DNA of 38,834 bases from positions 1 through 38,834 of IMG/VR virus record IMGVR_UViG_3300044712_002418; one strand, written 5' to 3'. The notes beneath the pieces were generated by a model that had not been told where the DNA came from, made no database searches, and saw only the letters and a program-made list of their open reading frames with translations. Source of the DNA: a virus. Position 1 is the stretch's first letter, and every line of letters begins with the position of its first letter. This document shows positions 8,003 to 14,670 of the stretch, piece by piece. A program made the translations under genes and the position numbers.

Positions 8003-8922
8003 CGCGCGGCCTCGGTTTCGGCGCGGAACGCCTCTTGGAGCTCGATGTTGCGCTCCTTCTTCGTTTTGCGGTTCCAGGCTTTGAGCGCTTCGGCGAGGGC
8101 CTCGGCGGCGTCGAGCAGGGTGAGCAGTTCGGCGTCGTTGAGCGCCCGGTACGTCTTCACGTATTGGACGTTGGCCATCGCGTTCGCGCACTTGGCGCAC
8201 TGGTCGCGGCAGGTCGCGAGGATCTGGTCGTAGGTCTGCACCTCGCGCCGCCCTTTCTCGCCGTCGCGCTCGTACATGTCGCCGCCCTTGAACGCGGGGC
8301 CGAGGTCGAGGCAGAGCTGGCGGTAGCTGCGGCCGTCGACGTAGGCGGCGACGGTCCGGACGACGGGGTGGGCCATGTCGAGGTTGGCCCGGTCGATCGC
8401 GGCCAGGGAGGAGGCGAGGTCCTCGAGCAAAAGGCGCTGGGCGTCAAATGCGACACGCGCGTCGTATTTCCCATCCCCTTCCCCGTCTTCGCCAAATGGA
8501 ACACGCGTGTTCCATTTGATTTTACCCTTGGTGAGTCGCTCGGCGAAATCCGCCGCGAGGCGCATGCAGCGAGTGGCCTCTTGCCTTGTTTTCCCGAAGT
8601 TCTGTTCCACCCACGGGATCCATTCGCCGTGCTGGAGCTTGCCCTTCACCTCGGTGAGGACCAGGCCGCGGAGCACGGCGGCGATGCCGCTGAGACGGTC
8701 GTATTGCTCGACGGCGCGACCGAGGGCGGCCTGGGCTTCGGCGAGCTGGGGCAGCGTCATATCCTTGAGGGCGACGGCGGGCGAGATAGAAAGCCCCGAA
8801 GGGGTAGAGAGCCCCGAAGGGGTGCCCGGTGCGGCTACGGTGAGTGCCCCGGAGGGGCTGTCGCTTGCGTGTGCGCCGCCGGGCGCGGCGGAATCTGCGG
8901 TGGTGGTGGCTGGTTGTTTCAT
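7999..8922 (-). CDS. DUF3102-like protein, 307 aa
   Basis: The block at about residues 85-130 (EVKGKLQHGEWIPWVEQNFG, then KTRQEATRCMRLA) matches the pattern of DUF3102-type proteins. These are found beside plasmid and phage replication genes and are thought to bind DNA or assist replication. The N-terminal 50 residues are low-complexity, with repeated PSG units. The C-terminal half has four cysteines (LATCRDQCAKCANA) and a long charged helix. It is the gene just before the transposase and overlaps it by ATGA, so it is probably expressed with it. The precise function is unknown. Confidence 0.7.
   Translation of the reverse strand: MKQPATTTADSAAPGGAHASDSPSGALTVAAPGTPSGLSTPSGLSISPAVALKDMTLPQLAEAQAALGRAVEQYDRLSGIAAVLRGLVLTEVKGKLQHGEWIPWVEQNFGKTRQEATRCMRLAADFAERLTKGKIKWNTRVPFGEDGEGDGKYDARVAFDAQRLLLEDLASSLAAIDRANLDMAHPVVRTVAAYVDGRSYRQLCLDLGPAFKGGDMYERDGEKGRREVQTYDQILATCRDQCAKCANAMANVQYVKTYRALNDAELLTLLDAAEALAEALKAWNRKTKKERNIELQEAFRAETEAAR
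8793..8858. repeat. Three near-palindromic GCCCC-GRA-GGGG units
   Basis: GCCCCGAAGGGG occurs at 8793-8804 and 8811-8822, and GCCCCGGAGGGGC at 8846-8858. Each can form a tight hairpin with a three-base loop. They lie within the coding sequence for the disordered N-terminus of the DUF3102-like protein and are read there as repeated PSG. They may be a spreading short repeat tolerated in a disordered segment, or RNA hairpins just inside the message. Confidence 0.6.
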
Positions 8923-9152
8923 CAGTTGAAAATGGCGAGGACGCGGAGGCGGAAGCCGGCGGGGTCGGTGTAATCGGGCTCGACGAGGCCGCGTGCGGCG
9001 TTGGGGGGCGTGAGGTGGCCGAGCGGGCCTTCGAGGCGGGCGTAGCGGAGGGTGCCGGCCTCGGGGGGCTCGGGGAGGTAGAAGTGGCGGACGCCGCCGG
9101 GGGCGGCCGGGCAGGCGATGCTGAGGATGGGATGGTGGACGGGGTAGCTCAT
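8922..9152 (-). CDS. Hypothetical early protein, 76 aa
   Basis: Not recognised. This small proline- and glycine-rich protein (MSYPVHHPILSIACPAAPGG, then VRHFYLPEPPEAGTL) has no clear domain. The start is placed at the ATG that overlaps the previous stop as TGATG. A GTG one codon upstream is an alternative. Its own stop overlaps the next start in the same way, so it is part of the coupled early operon. Composition and codon use resemble its neighbours. Confidence 0.55.
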   Translation of the reverse strand: MSYPVHHPILSIACPAAPGGVRHFYLPEPPEAGTLRYARLEGPLGHLTPPNAARGLVEPDYTDPAGFRLRVLAIFN

Positions 9153-9544
9153 CACGGGAGGAGGGCGATGGAGGCGCGGCGGGAGTAGCGGACGAAGCGG
9201 CGGAGCATTTGCCTGGCCTGGGAGCGGAGGGCGGCGGAGGCGCGGGCGCGGTCGGCGGGGGAGGATTCGTCGTAGAGGCAGTAGCCGGGGGAGCCTGGGT
9301 AGGAGAGGATGATGCCGGAGCGGTCGTGCTCGGCGATTTCGCGCAGCTCGCGCTCGGAGAAGCCGTCGCGGGCGAGGGCGGCGGCGCGGACCCAGCCGCG
9401 GCCGCGGAGGGCGTCGGCGAGGCGCCCGAGGGCGGCTTCGGCGCGGCGGGCGCGATAGGCGACGACCTGGGCTCTGCGCTCTTCGGGGGAGACGCGGGAA
9501 CGGGCGGGGAACGGGAGGTCGGGTTGGGCGGCGGGGCGGTTCAT
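9152..9544 (-). CDS. Putative winged-helix DNA-binding protein
   Basis: A 130-residue basic protein. Residues 40-95 (RLADALRGRGWVRAAALARD, then GFSERELREIAEHDRSGII, then YPGSPGYCLYD) look like a winged helix: helix, turn, recognition helix, then a strand-rich wing. Arginine-rich tails flank it on both sides. It could act as a replication or transcription accessory protein of the early operon, but the family is not identified. It overlaps the preceding HTH gene by ATGA and the next gene by TGATG. Confidence 0.55.
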   Translation of the reverse strand: MNRPAAQPDLPFPARSRVSPEERRAQVVAYRARRAEAALGRLADALRGRGWVRAAALARDGFSERELREIAEHDRSGIILSYPGSPGYCLYDESSPADRARASAALRSQARQMLRRFVRYSRRASIALLP

Positions 9545-9921
9545 CGGGCGAGTTTCCTTTGGCGGAGGGCTTCGGCGGCTTGGGCGACCTGGCGGAGGTC
9601 TTCGGGGGGGAAGGTTTCGAGGAGCTCTATGATTTGGCGGAGGAAGTTCTCGGGCCGGTAGTTGGCGCTGCGCATGAGGCGGAGGAGGACGGAGCGGCGG
9701 GTGACGCGGGAGGATTTGCGCTCGCCGAGGGCGGTGTCCTGGTGGGCCTCGAGGCCGCCGCTCTCGACGAGGGCGCGGACGAAGTCGACCTCGCGGCCGA
9801 GGTACTTGGCGGCTTCGCCGGTGGTGAGGAGCTGTTTGCGGACCGGGAGGAGCCAGTTGAAGCCGAGTTGCGCCGCTTCGATCTCGGCGGGCGTGGGGGC
9901 TTTGGCGGGCGCGGGCTGCAT
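9541..9921 (-). CDS. Small MerR/excisionase-type HTH protein
   Basis: A 126-residue protein with a central helix-turn-helix of the DNA-binding domain type seen in excisionases (LLTTGEAAKYLGREVDFVRA, followed by a wing ending RVTRRSVLLRLM) at about residues 30-80. The C-terminal 40 residues form a helix (FLRQIIELLETFPPEDLRQV). It may regulate the early genes. The first six codons (MQPAPA) and the bases upstream are repeated exactly at 10421-10445. A cassette seems to have been inserted just upstream of it, duplicating its start. Confidence 0.65.
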   Translation of the reverse strand: MQPAPAKAPTPAEIEAAQLGFNWLLPVRKQLLTTGEAAKYLGREVDFVRALVESGGLEAHQDTALGERKSSRVTRRSVLLRLMRSANYRPENFLRQIIELLETFPPEDLRQVAQAAEALRQRKLAR

Positions 9922-9929
9922 GGCGGGTT
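9905..9929. repeat. Direct repeat, first copy (25 bp, start of the HTH gene)
   Basis: Twenty-five bases around the start codon of the HTH gene are identical to 10421-10445. The two copies bracket the plus-strand gene 9981-10412. This suggests that the cassette entered by a duplication at the 5' end of the HTH gene. Confidence 0.75.
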
Positions 9930-9965
9930 AGCGGGGTTGACCGGCGAGATCGGGGCGTGAGAGGG
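9925..9965 (+). promoter_or_regulatory. Shared 40-bp leader, copy 1
   Basis: This stretch (TAGCGGGGTTGAC, then GCGAGATCGGGGCGTGAGAGG) recurs at 10739-10780 with very few changes. In both places the repeat ends 16 bases before the start codon of a plus-strand gene. TTGACC could be a -35 box, but no good -10 follows at 17 bases, so an activator-dependent promoter or an operator is as likely. It also covers the bases directly upstream of the leftward HTH gene. Confidence 0.5.
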
Positions 9966-9980
9966 TGGCGGGGCTGATCC

Positions 9981-10412
9981 GTGAGCGCCCCGAAATCAAT
10001 CTGGCTAGACGCCCTCGGTTGGATGAAGGCGATGGATTCGCGACTTCCGGCGGAGTGGCCGCCGGAGTTGCCGCCGGAGTCATCGCCTGATTTTTGGTTC
10101 CGGGTGGTGCAACTTGAGATGACCACGCGCGATACGCTTTCCGCGAAGGTGCGCTCGCTCGTAGCGGGCGCGGAACTTCCATCCATGACCCCGCTGGAGT
10201 CTTGGCTTTATCGCCGCCGCGTTGAGTGGGCCGCTCAGGTGGTGCTGGCGAAAGCGCAAGAGAGAGCCGAGCCGGACGCGCGGTTGGCCGAGGTGCTTGG
10301 TTGGCTTCTGGTTGGATCGTGGGAGACGGATGGTTGCATCGGCCTTTGGAACCACGCCGAGCGCGGCGGCAAAGCGCCTCCAGAAAATCCCGGTGGCTTT
10401 TTGCCGATGTAA
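9981..10412 (+). CDS. Accessory protein in a rightward cassette, 143 aa
   Basis: An unrecognised, tryptophan-rich, acidic protein starting at GTG, 16 bases after the shared leader. It begins SAPKSIWLDALGWMKAMDSR, continues with helices (ESWLYRRRVEWAAQVVLAKA) and ends in a glycine- and proline-rich tail. It is transcribed against the surrounding early operon and is bracketed by the exact 25-bp repeat, both marks of a recently gained cassette (moron). Its acidity and position would suit an anti-defence role, but nothing in the sequence shows this. Confidence 0.55.
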   Translation: MSAPKSIWLDALGWMKAMDSRLPAEWPPELPPESSPDFWFRVVQLEMTTRDTLSAKVRSLVAGAELPSMTPLESWLYRRRVEWAAQVVLAKAQERAEPDARLAEVLGWLLVGSWETDGCIGLWNHAERGGKAPPENPGGFLPM

Positions 10413-10420
10413 AAAACTCT

Positions 10421-10445
10421 GCGGGCGCGGGCTGCATGGCGGGTT
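10421..10445. repeat. Direct repeat, second copy (25 bp)
   Basis: An exact copy of 9905-9929. Read leftward it again encodes an ATG with codons for MQPAPA, but the frame continues into the antisense of the cassette gene. It is therefore a displaced gene start rather than a second functional gene. Confidence 0.75.
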
Positions 10446-10448
10446 TTG

Positions 10449-10667
10449 CTACGGGTTCGAGCGCAGCAATCCGGACTGTTTGAGCGCGGCGGTGTTGATC
10501 TCAGCCGTTCCGGACTCGGTCACGAAGCTGGAGCGGTTGCTCGGGTTGGAGCCTTGAGCCAAAGGCCCAAGTAAAATCCGAGCGATCAATCGACGGCATT
10601 CTTTGGCCCCGGACGGGAGGGCGGCGGTGGCGGGGAGCGGCGAGTCTGATGGCGGTGTGTATTTCAT
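10449..10667 (-). CDS. Small hypothetical protein, 72 aa
   Basis: It begins MKYTPPSDSPLPATAALPSG and continues with one helix (ECRRLIARILLGPLA) and a Ser/Asn-rich end. No family is recognised. The start has the A/C-rich upstream leader (CCAAACCAACCA) seen at several real starts in this phage, which supports expression. It stops just beside the displaced repeat at 10421-10445, so it may be a remnant of a longer gene cut by insertion of the cassette. Confidence 0.4.
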   Translation of the reverse strand: MKYTPPSDSPLPATAALPSGAKECRRLIARILLGPLAQGSNPSNRSSFVTESGTAEINTAALKQSGLLRSNP

Positions 10668-10738
10668 TGGTTGGTTTGGGTTGTGCTTGTGGTTGAGGGC
10701 TTGAAGCTGATGGCGCGGAGGGCTTGGCGGCCGGCGTC

Positions 10739-10780
10739 GGGTTTAGCGGGGTTGACTCGCGAGATCGGGGCGTGAGAGGA
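10739..10780 (+). promoter_or_regulatory. Shared 40-bp leader, copy 2
   Basis: Nearly identical to 9925-9965 and again ending 16 bases before a rightward start codon (ATG at 10796). Equal spacing before two otherwise dissimilar genes argues for a control element that travels with accessory cassettes. TTGACT at 10752-10757 is a possible -35, but the sequence 17 bases on (AGAGGA) is a poor -10. Confidence 0.5.
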
Positions 10781-10795
10781 TTTGCCTCGCCCCGT

Positions 10796-11281
10796 ATGCC
10801 CCTCGAATCCCCCCCAAGATGGCAGTCGATTTGCGACCGGTTGGGCGGCTTGCTCCAAGGCCTCGTCTTTGAGGCGATTAGCCGGCATAGCCTTGCCCCC
10901 GAGGATGAGAGTTGGGAGAGCCTGACGGAGTTGTTCTTTGCCGAGGAGCTGCTGCACCGGCCAGAGGTCGACCGGCTAGCCCGGCATGCAGCGCGGCATT
11001 TCCAGCTTCCAGCGCAGATTTCGCCCGCCGCCCGATACTACTTCTGTTTTCGCCTCCAGTGCGCGATGGATTTCCTTGGCATGGTCTGTCCTCCGCAGGC
11101 GGAGGATTCTCCGTTCCCGGACCTGTCGCCGGACTGGACCGACGAGCGCGCGGCGGAGTGGCTGCTCGTCGACCTGTGGCTGCGGCGCCATGACCACTGG
11201 CTGAAGCTGAATGCGATTGGAATCCGCGGGCCGTTCCCGTTTTACGGTCTCGAGCCAGCAGATCCCAACATCCCTGAATAA
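10796..11281 (+). CDS. Accessory protein in a rightward cassette, 161 aa
   Basis: An acidic, aromatic-rich helical protein of unknown family. Segments include ESWESLTELFFAEELLHRPE, ISPAARYYFCFRLQCAMDFL and DERAAEWLLVDLWLRRHDHW. It is not visibly homologous to the protein encoded at 9981-10412, although it sits behind the same leader at the same distance. It runs against the early operon and ends 12 bases from the convergent stop of the next leftward gene. The start is the ATG beginning MPLESPPRWQS. An upstream ATG at 10724 would place the leader inside the gene. Anti-defence or lysogenic-conversion roles are possible. Confidence 0.6.
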   Translation: MPLESPPRWQSICDRLGGLLQGLVFEAISRHSLAPEDESWESLTELFFAEELLHRPEVDRLARHAARHFQLPAQISPAARYYFCFRLQCAMDFLGMVCPPQAEDSPFPDLSPDWTDERAAEWLLVDLWLRRHDHWLKLNAIGIRGPFPFYGLEPADPNIPE

Positions 11282-11293
11282 AGGATTTCGTTT

Positions 11294-11722
11294 TCATTGG
11301 GCGGGGGCGGGTTGGTTGGCTTCGAGGGCGGCGACTCGGGCGTTGAGGGCGACGACCTCGTCGGCCAATAGGCCGGTGAGCTTCACCTCCTCGCCGATGA
11401 GTTCGAGTAAGGCATCCATGCCGCGGCCTACGGCGTCCGCCGCGCGGGCGACGTTGCCGATGGTGAGGACCTTTTCACCGCGCGCGTCGCGGGGCGGGTC
11501 CGAGGCCGGGGCCGGGGCGTGGGCGGCTTCGAGCGCTTCCAGCTTGAGCCACGACTTCCGCGAAATGGGTTTTTTGCCGCTGCGTCCGGCGAACAACGTG
11601 GAGGGACAGATGCCAATGGCTGACGCTAAATCGCGCGAACGGAGGCCGAGCTTGAGGGCCAGAGCATCGGTGCGCTCGGCCCATTCGAGGGGTTCGCGGG
11701 AGCGTTGGGCGGGGGTGTCCAT
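11294..11722 (-). CDS. HTH regulator with C-terminal coiled coil
   Basis: A 142-residue protein. Residues 18-60 resemble a lambda-repressor-like HTH (ALALKLGLRSRDLASAIGIC, then PSTLFAGRSGKKPISRKSW), with a short linker and then a leucine-rich helix from about 85 to 138 (LLELIGEEVKLTGLLADEVV, ALNARVAALEAN) that could dimerise. It is the second gene of the leftward early transcript, 2 bases after the Cro-like gene, and probably tunes early transcription (a Ner-like role). The assignment is from pattern only. Confidence 0.6.
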   Translation of the reverse strand: MDTPAQRSREPLEWAERTDALALKLGLRSRDLASAIGICPSTLFAGRSGKKPISRKSWLKLEALEAAHAPAPASDPPRDARGEKVLTIGNVARAADAVGRGMDALLELIGEEVKLTGLLADEVVALNARVAALEANQPAPAQ

Positions 11723-11724
11723 GG

Positions 11725-11934
11725 TCAGCGGGCGGGGGCGGGGGTGGATTCGGCCTCGGCTTGGGCGACGAGGGCGAGGTAGCGGGCGGTGAGGGACCGG
11801 CTCTGGCGGTGGCCGTTCAGGACCAGAGATAGGTGCGAGCGGTTGACGCCGAGGCGCTGGGCGACCTCGCGTTGGGTGATTCCAATAAGCGGCTTGTATT
11901 TCGACTTTTTCCGGCGGACGTTGCGCGAAACCAT
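11725..11934 (-). CDS. Cro/Ner-like small HTH protein
   Basis: A 69-residue basic protein whose centre is a clear helix-turn-helix (GITQREVAQRLGVNRSHLSL, then VLNGHRQSRSLTARYLAL), with a lysine/arginine-rich N-terminus. It is the first gene of the leftward early operon and diverges from the XRE-type repressor across 29 bases, the usual arrangement of a lysis-lysogeny switch. ATG at 11934 is preferred over an in-frame TTG at 11949, because the only good promoter places the transcript start at this ATG. Confidence 0.7.
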   Translation of the reverse strand: MVSRNVRRKKSKYKPLIGITQREVAQRLGVNRSHLSLVLNGHRQSRSLTARYLALVAQAEAESTPAPAR

Positions 11935-11969
11935 GGGGCACAAATACAAAGCGGGTTAAGTCCATGCAA
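11934..11969 (-). promoter_or_regulatory. Candidate early promoter, leaderless start
   Basis: On the minus strand TTGCAT (complement of 11964-11969) and TATTTG (complement of 11941-11946) are 17 bases apart and resemble -35 and -10 boxes. The expected transcript start is at or next to the ATG of the Cro-like gene (11934), so its message would be leaderless. The -35 overlaps the repressor start codon on the other strand. Binding of either HTH protein here would shut off both genes. Confidence 0.45.
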
Positions 11970-12431
11970 GGGAAAAATAGCAATTCGTTTGTTTTTGGTT
12001 CGCGCCTGCGAGCGCTGATGAAAGCAAGGGGGATGAAACAGGTGGACCTCGCTGCCTCGGTCGGAGTGACGCAAGCAGCTGTCTCCGCGTGGATGCGCGG
12101 CAGTGTGCCGAAGGCACAAGTCATGTTCCGAATCGCCGCGACCCTTGACACCGAAGTGCAGCAACTGCCGGGCGGAGAGTTGACCCTGATGGATGACGGG
12201 ATGCCTCGTCAGACCAACAGGGCGACGGCGTTCACTCCTGCCGGAATATCCGGGTGGAAGATAAAGCGACTGTTAACGCAATGGGACAGCGCGATGAAAC
12301 GGTTGGTGGCAGCAGAGGCTGGGTTGCGGGCGAGCGTGGCGGAGATGGAAAAGTTAAAGGGAGAGGTGCTCGGGATCGAGATTCCGCAGGCTCAAGACGG
12401 CGGCGCAAGTGAACCTCGGCAAAAAGAGTAA
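11964..12431 (+). CDS. XRE-family phage repressor
   Basis: A 155-residue regulator. Residues 13-65 form a standard XRE helix-turn-helix (RLRALMKARGMKQVDLAASV, then GVTQAAVSAWMRG, then VMFRIAATLDTEVQQLPGG). The C-terminal half is a coiled-coil-like helix (WKIKRLLTQWDSAMKRLVAA, then AGLRASVAEMEKLKGEV) rather than a LexA/CI peptidase domain, so SOS-type self-cleavage is not expected. It is divergent from the Cro-like gene and alone on its strand, as expected for the lysogeny repressor. TTGCGC (11921) and TACAAA (11945), 18 bases apart, are a possible promoter. Confidence 0.75.
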   Translation: MQGKNSNSFVFGSRLRALMKARGMKQVDLAASVGVTQAAVSAWMRGSVPKAQVMFRIAATLDTEVQQLPGGELTLMDDGMPRQTNRATAFTPAGISGWKIKRLLTQWDSAMKRLVAAEAGLRASVAEMEKLKGEVLGIEIPQAQDGGASEPRQKE

Positions 12432-12473
12432 TCGCCGAGGGGTTCCCGCCCGAACTTTCCTCCGACTAAGCCG

Positions 12474-12494
12474 CTAGAGCCGATGGGGCTCTAG
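12474..12494. terminator. Hairpin between convergent genes, possible terminator
   Basis: CTAGAGCC (12474-12481) and GGCTCTAG (12487-12494) form a perfect 8-bp stem with a 5-base loop, about 45 bases after the repressor stop. The convergent leftward gene ends at 12580, so the hairpin could end both transcripts. No U-tract follows, which makes intrinsic termination uncertain. Confidence 0.45.
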
Positions 12495-12579
12495 TGGTGA
12501 GTCGCTTGCGTGGGGCAACGTGCCGCCATGCAAGCACGGAACGGCATCGGCAGGCAAGCGCGGAGTGGCGCTGCCCCGG

Positions 12580-12915
12580 CTACTCGGGCCAAGGCTCCGG
12601 GAAGCCTTCCGCGCCAGCGCCCGGCGGGAGCGCGATCCAAAAAAGGGCGAGCCCTATCGCAAGGGCTTCCTCGGCTAGCCGGTGCCATTCTATGCGGGAG
12701 CGCGAGGGAGGCTCTTGCGCTGGCCACCGATCGATCCGGCTTTGTTGAACCAGTAGTTTGTAGGGTAGCCCGTCCAGCACGCGCAGCGCGCGTTCGAGGG
12801 CCGCGTCCCGAGATGCCGACGGGATCAGCATGCAGAGGTACCCGCACTGGTGCTCCCAATAGCAAGGGTGGTCCGGCGTTGGTTCGGCCTGAAAAACGAC
12901 CCGGTAAACGTCCAT
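12580..12915 (-). CDS. Hypothetical small protein (FQAEP...HP pattern), 111 aa
   Basis: The N-terminus (MDVYRVVFQAEPTPDHPCYW, then GYLCMLIPSASRDAALERAL) has the look of a widespread small bacterial family with a YxVxFQxEP opening and an alanine-rich helix. No function is known to me. The C-terminal part includes a short hydrophobic stretch (AIGLALFWIALPPGAG). It lies between the repressor and the late operon on the opposite strand to both, so it is probably a separately expressed lysogenic or accessory gene. A longer form starting at 12972 would overlap the lipoprotein gene and is less likely. Confidence 0.55.
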   Translation of the reverse strand: MDVYRVVFQAEPTPDHPCYWEHQCGYLCMLIPSASRDAALERALRVLDGLPYKLLVQQSRIDRWPAQEPPSRSRIEWHRLAEEALAIGLALFWIALPPGAGAEGFPEPWPE

Positions 12916-12952
12916 CCGCGCAGGGTGCAAAAGTTCTTGGAGCAAGCAAGCG

Positions 12953-13531
12953 ATGAAAAAAAGGACCCTCATTTTGTTAACGGCGGCGGCGGCGGCGATC
13001 TATTTTCTCGCCGGCTGTCAAAGCGCGCGGACCTCGGCCACGGCGTGGTGGGGCGCGCATTCCGCCGCCGTGGGCAAGACGGCGCAGGTGGTGGCGGCGC
13101 GCGCGGCGAGCATCGCGGGGAGCGTGGTGCTCGACGCGGCGCTGAACAGTTTCGACAAGACGAAGAAGGCGGATTTCCTCGACGGGTTGGCCGGGGGCCT
13201 CCGGTCGTACCAGGGGAGCTATGTGACGGGGGGCGACATCGAGCAGATCGTGGCGGCGTGGACGCCCGAGAAAACCCATTGGCGGGCGCTGGGCAACGGG
13301 CTTGCAACGGAGTGGCAAGCGGCGGATCCCCGGACGCCGCGCGAGGCGGCGAAGGTGCTGGAGGGGCTGGCGGCGGGGCTGAACGCGGCGGCGGCGAAGG
13401 GCCGCTCGCCGGGGGAGATGCTCGCGGACCGGTGGGTGGAGCAGAATATCACGGGGGGCCACCTGGACGCCCCCTCCCCCACCCCGGCGGCGGGCGCGGG
13501 CGCTGACGGCAAGGGGGTCGCGGCGAAATGA
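12953..13531 (+). CDS. Putative lipoprotein, first late gene
   Basis: A 192-residue protein with a lipoprotein signal: MKKRTLILL, a hydrophobic core, and the lipobox LAGC with Cys22 as the acylated residue. The mature part is alanine-rich and helical (SAAVGKTAQVVAARAASIAG, IEQIVAAW) and ends in a proline- and glycine-rich tail. Leading a lysis cluster (holin-like and endolysin genes follow), it may be an outer-membrane lysis factor or a spanin-type partner, but its length is greater than usual for an o-spanin. Other options are superinfection exclusion or a membrane-anchored conversion protein. Confidence 0.65.
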   Translation: MKKRTLILLTAAAAAIYFLAGCQSARTSATAWWGAHSAAVGKTAQVVAARAASIAGSVVLDAALNSFDKTKKADFLDGLAGGLRSYQGSYVTGGDIEQIVAAWTPEKTHWRALGNGLATEWQAADPRTPREAAKVLEGLAAGLNAAAAKGRSPGEMLADRWVEQNITGGHLDAPSPTPAAGAGADGKGVAAK

Positions 13532-13749
13532 AGGGGCTGCCGCGCGAGATCTGGCTGCTGATCATCCGCCACGGGGTGGCGATGGCGGGGGCGGTGCTGA
13601 TGGCGAAGGGTTTTCTCACGCAGGAGGACGCGGCGGCGTTCAACGAGGCGGCGGCGACGGTGATCGGGGCGCTGATGGCGCTGGGCGGGCTGGCGTGGAG
13701 CGCGAAACGGAAGGTGGACCGGGCCCGGAAGGCGGAGGTGGCGCGATGA
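13528..13749 (+). CDS. Holin-like small membrane protein
   Basis: Seventy-three residues with two hydrophobic segments, LLIIRHGVAMAGAVLMAKGF and ATVIGALMALGGLAW, separated by an acidic loop (TQEDAAAFNEAA) and followed by a basic tail (SAKRKVDRARKAEVAR). This is the usual build of a class II holin, which opens the inner membrane for the endolysin. It overlaps the lipoprotein gene by ATGA and lies two genes upstream of the endolysin. Confidence 0.7.
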   Translation: MKGLPREIWLLIIRHGVAMAGAVLMAKGFLTQEDAAAFNEAAATVIGALMALGGLAWSAKRKVDRARKAEVAR

Positions 13750-13940
13750 GCGACCAGATCGAAATCGCGCGGCTGGAGTGCGAGCGGGCGCGGCTGGCGC
13801 GGGGGCTGGAGGCGGCGGATTCGGCGGCGAACACGGCGCTGGGGATTTTGCTCAACGAGGGGGACGCGGCGTTCGCGGCCCGGCTGGCGGGGGCGATGGC
13901 GCGCAAGTGCGAGCGGGCCCTGGAGGAGGCGCGGCTCTAA
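13746..13940 (+). CDS. Small helical protein in the lysis cluster, 64 aa
   Basis: A short, highly charged helix-forming protein (IEIARLECERARLARGLEAA, then FAARLAGAMARKCERALEEA) with no membrane segment and no recognised family. It overlaps the holin-like gene by ATGA and ends 3 bases before the endolysin. It could be a soluble holin regulator or a structural helper. Coupling to both neighbours supports expression. Confidence 0.5.
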   Translation: MSDQIEIARLECERARLARGLEAADSAANTALGILLNEGDAAFAARLAGAMARKCERALEEARL

Positions 13941-13943
13941 TTT

Positions 13944-14516
13944 ATGTCGGCGGCTTGGAAATCGGAGGTGGCGCGGCTGCAGGGGCGGCTGAAGGCGCAG
14001 GGGTGTTACGCGGGGCGGATCGACGGGGATTTCGGCCCGCTGACGCTGGCGGGGGTGCTTTCGGCCTGGGGCGGGCCGAGCTGGCTGCGGGCGGCGGCGG
14101 GCGAGCTGGGGGTGGCGGAGGTGCCGGGGCCGGGGGACAACCCGCGGATCGCGGCGTACCACGGGGCGACGGCGCTGGCGGCGACGGACGACGAGGTGCC
14201 GTGGTGCAGCTCGTTCGCGAACTGGTGCATGCGGGAGGCGGGGCTGGGCGGGACGGGGAGCGCGATGGCGCGGAGCTGGCTGGCGTGGGGCAAGGCGTGC
14301 GGGGGCGGGCTGGGGAGCGTGGTGGTGCTGTCTCGGGGGAAGGCGCCGGCGGGGCACGTGGGGTTCGAGGTGTGGCGGGACGCGACGCGCGTGTGGCTGC
14401 TGGGGGGGAACCAGGGGGACCGGGTGAAGGTGCAGGCGTTCCCTCGTGCGGCGGTGCTGGGGTGCCGGTGGCCGCGCGGCAAGGCGGCGGCGGCGGCGAT
14501 GGAGGAGGCGGCGTGA
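13944..14516 (+). CDS. Endolysin: peptidoglycan-binding plus CHAP/TIGR02594-type peptidase
   Basis: A 190-residue cell-wall hydrolase. Residues 5-42 form a peptidoglycan-binding-1-like module (EVARLQGRLKAQGCYAGRID, then GDFGPLTLAGVLSAW), unusually placed at the N-terminus. The catalytic part has Cys88 in VPWCSSFANW and His138 in GHVGFEV, the cysteine-histidine pair of TIGR02594/CHAP enzymes, which cut peptide or amide bonds of peptidoglycan. No signal peptide is present, so it needs the holin upstream for release. Confidence 0.85.
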   Translation: MSAAWKSEVARLQGRLKAQGCYAGRIDGDFGPLTLAGVLSAWGGPSWLRAAAGELGVAEVPGPGDNPRIAAYHGATALAATDDEVPWCSSFANWCMREAGLGGTGSAMARSWLAWGKACGGGLGSVVVLSRGKAPAGHVGFEVWRDATRVWLLGGNQGDRVKVQAFPRAAVLGCRWPRGKAAAAAMEEAA

Positions 14517-14670
14517 TGGGGCGGGCAAAGGATTTCTCCGCGATGCGGAGGTTGGGAGGGGAGCTGGCGGGTCGGGCGGCCGGGGGGTGTGTGTGCCGCC
14601 CGGCCCGTCACCCGCGCGGGGCATGGAAGTGATCCGCAGCCGGTGCCCGATCTCGGGGAGAGCGATTTTT

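Noticed and set aside
8793-8858. CRISPR-like array of the short palindromic repeats.
   Set aside because: The units are 12-13 bases at uneven spacing, lie within a coding frame, and have no spacers of constant length. No other CRISPR-type array is visible in the window.
14516-14632. A 38-codon ORF (MGRAKDFSAMRRLGG...) directly after the endolysin, overlapping its stop.
   Set aside because: It is very short, has no fold-like pattern, and runs through a GC-rich hairpin. The TGATG overlap alone is weak evidence in a sequence this GC-rich.
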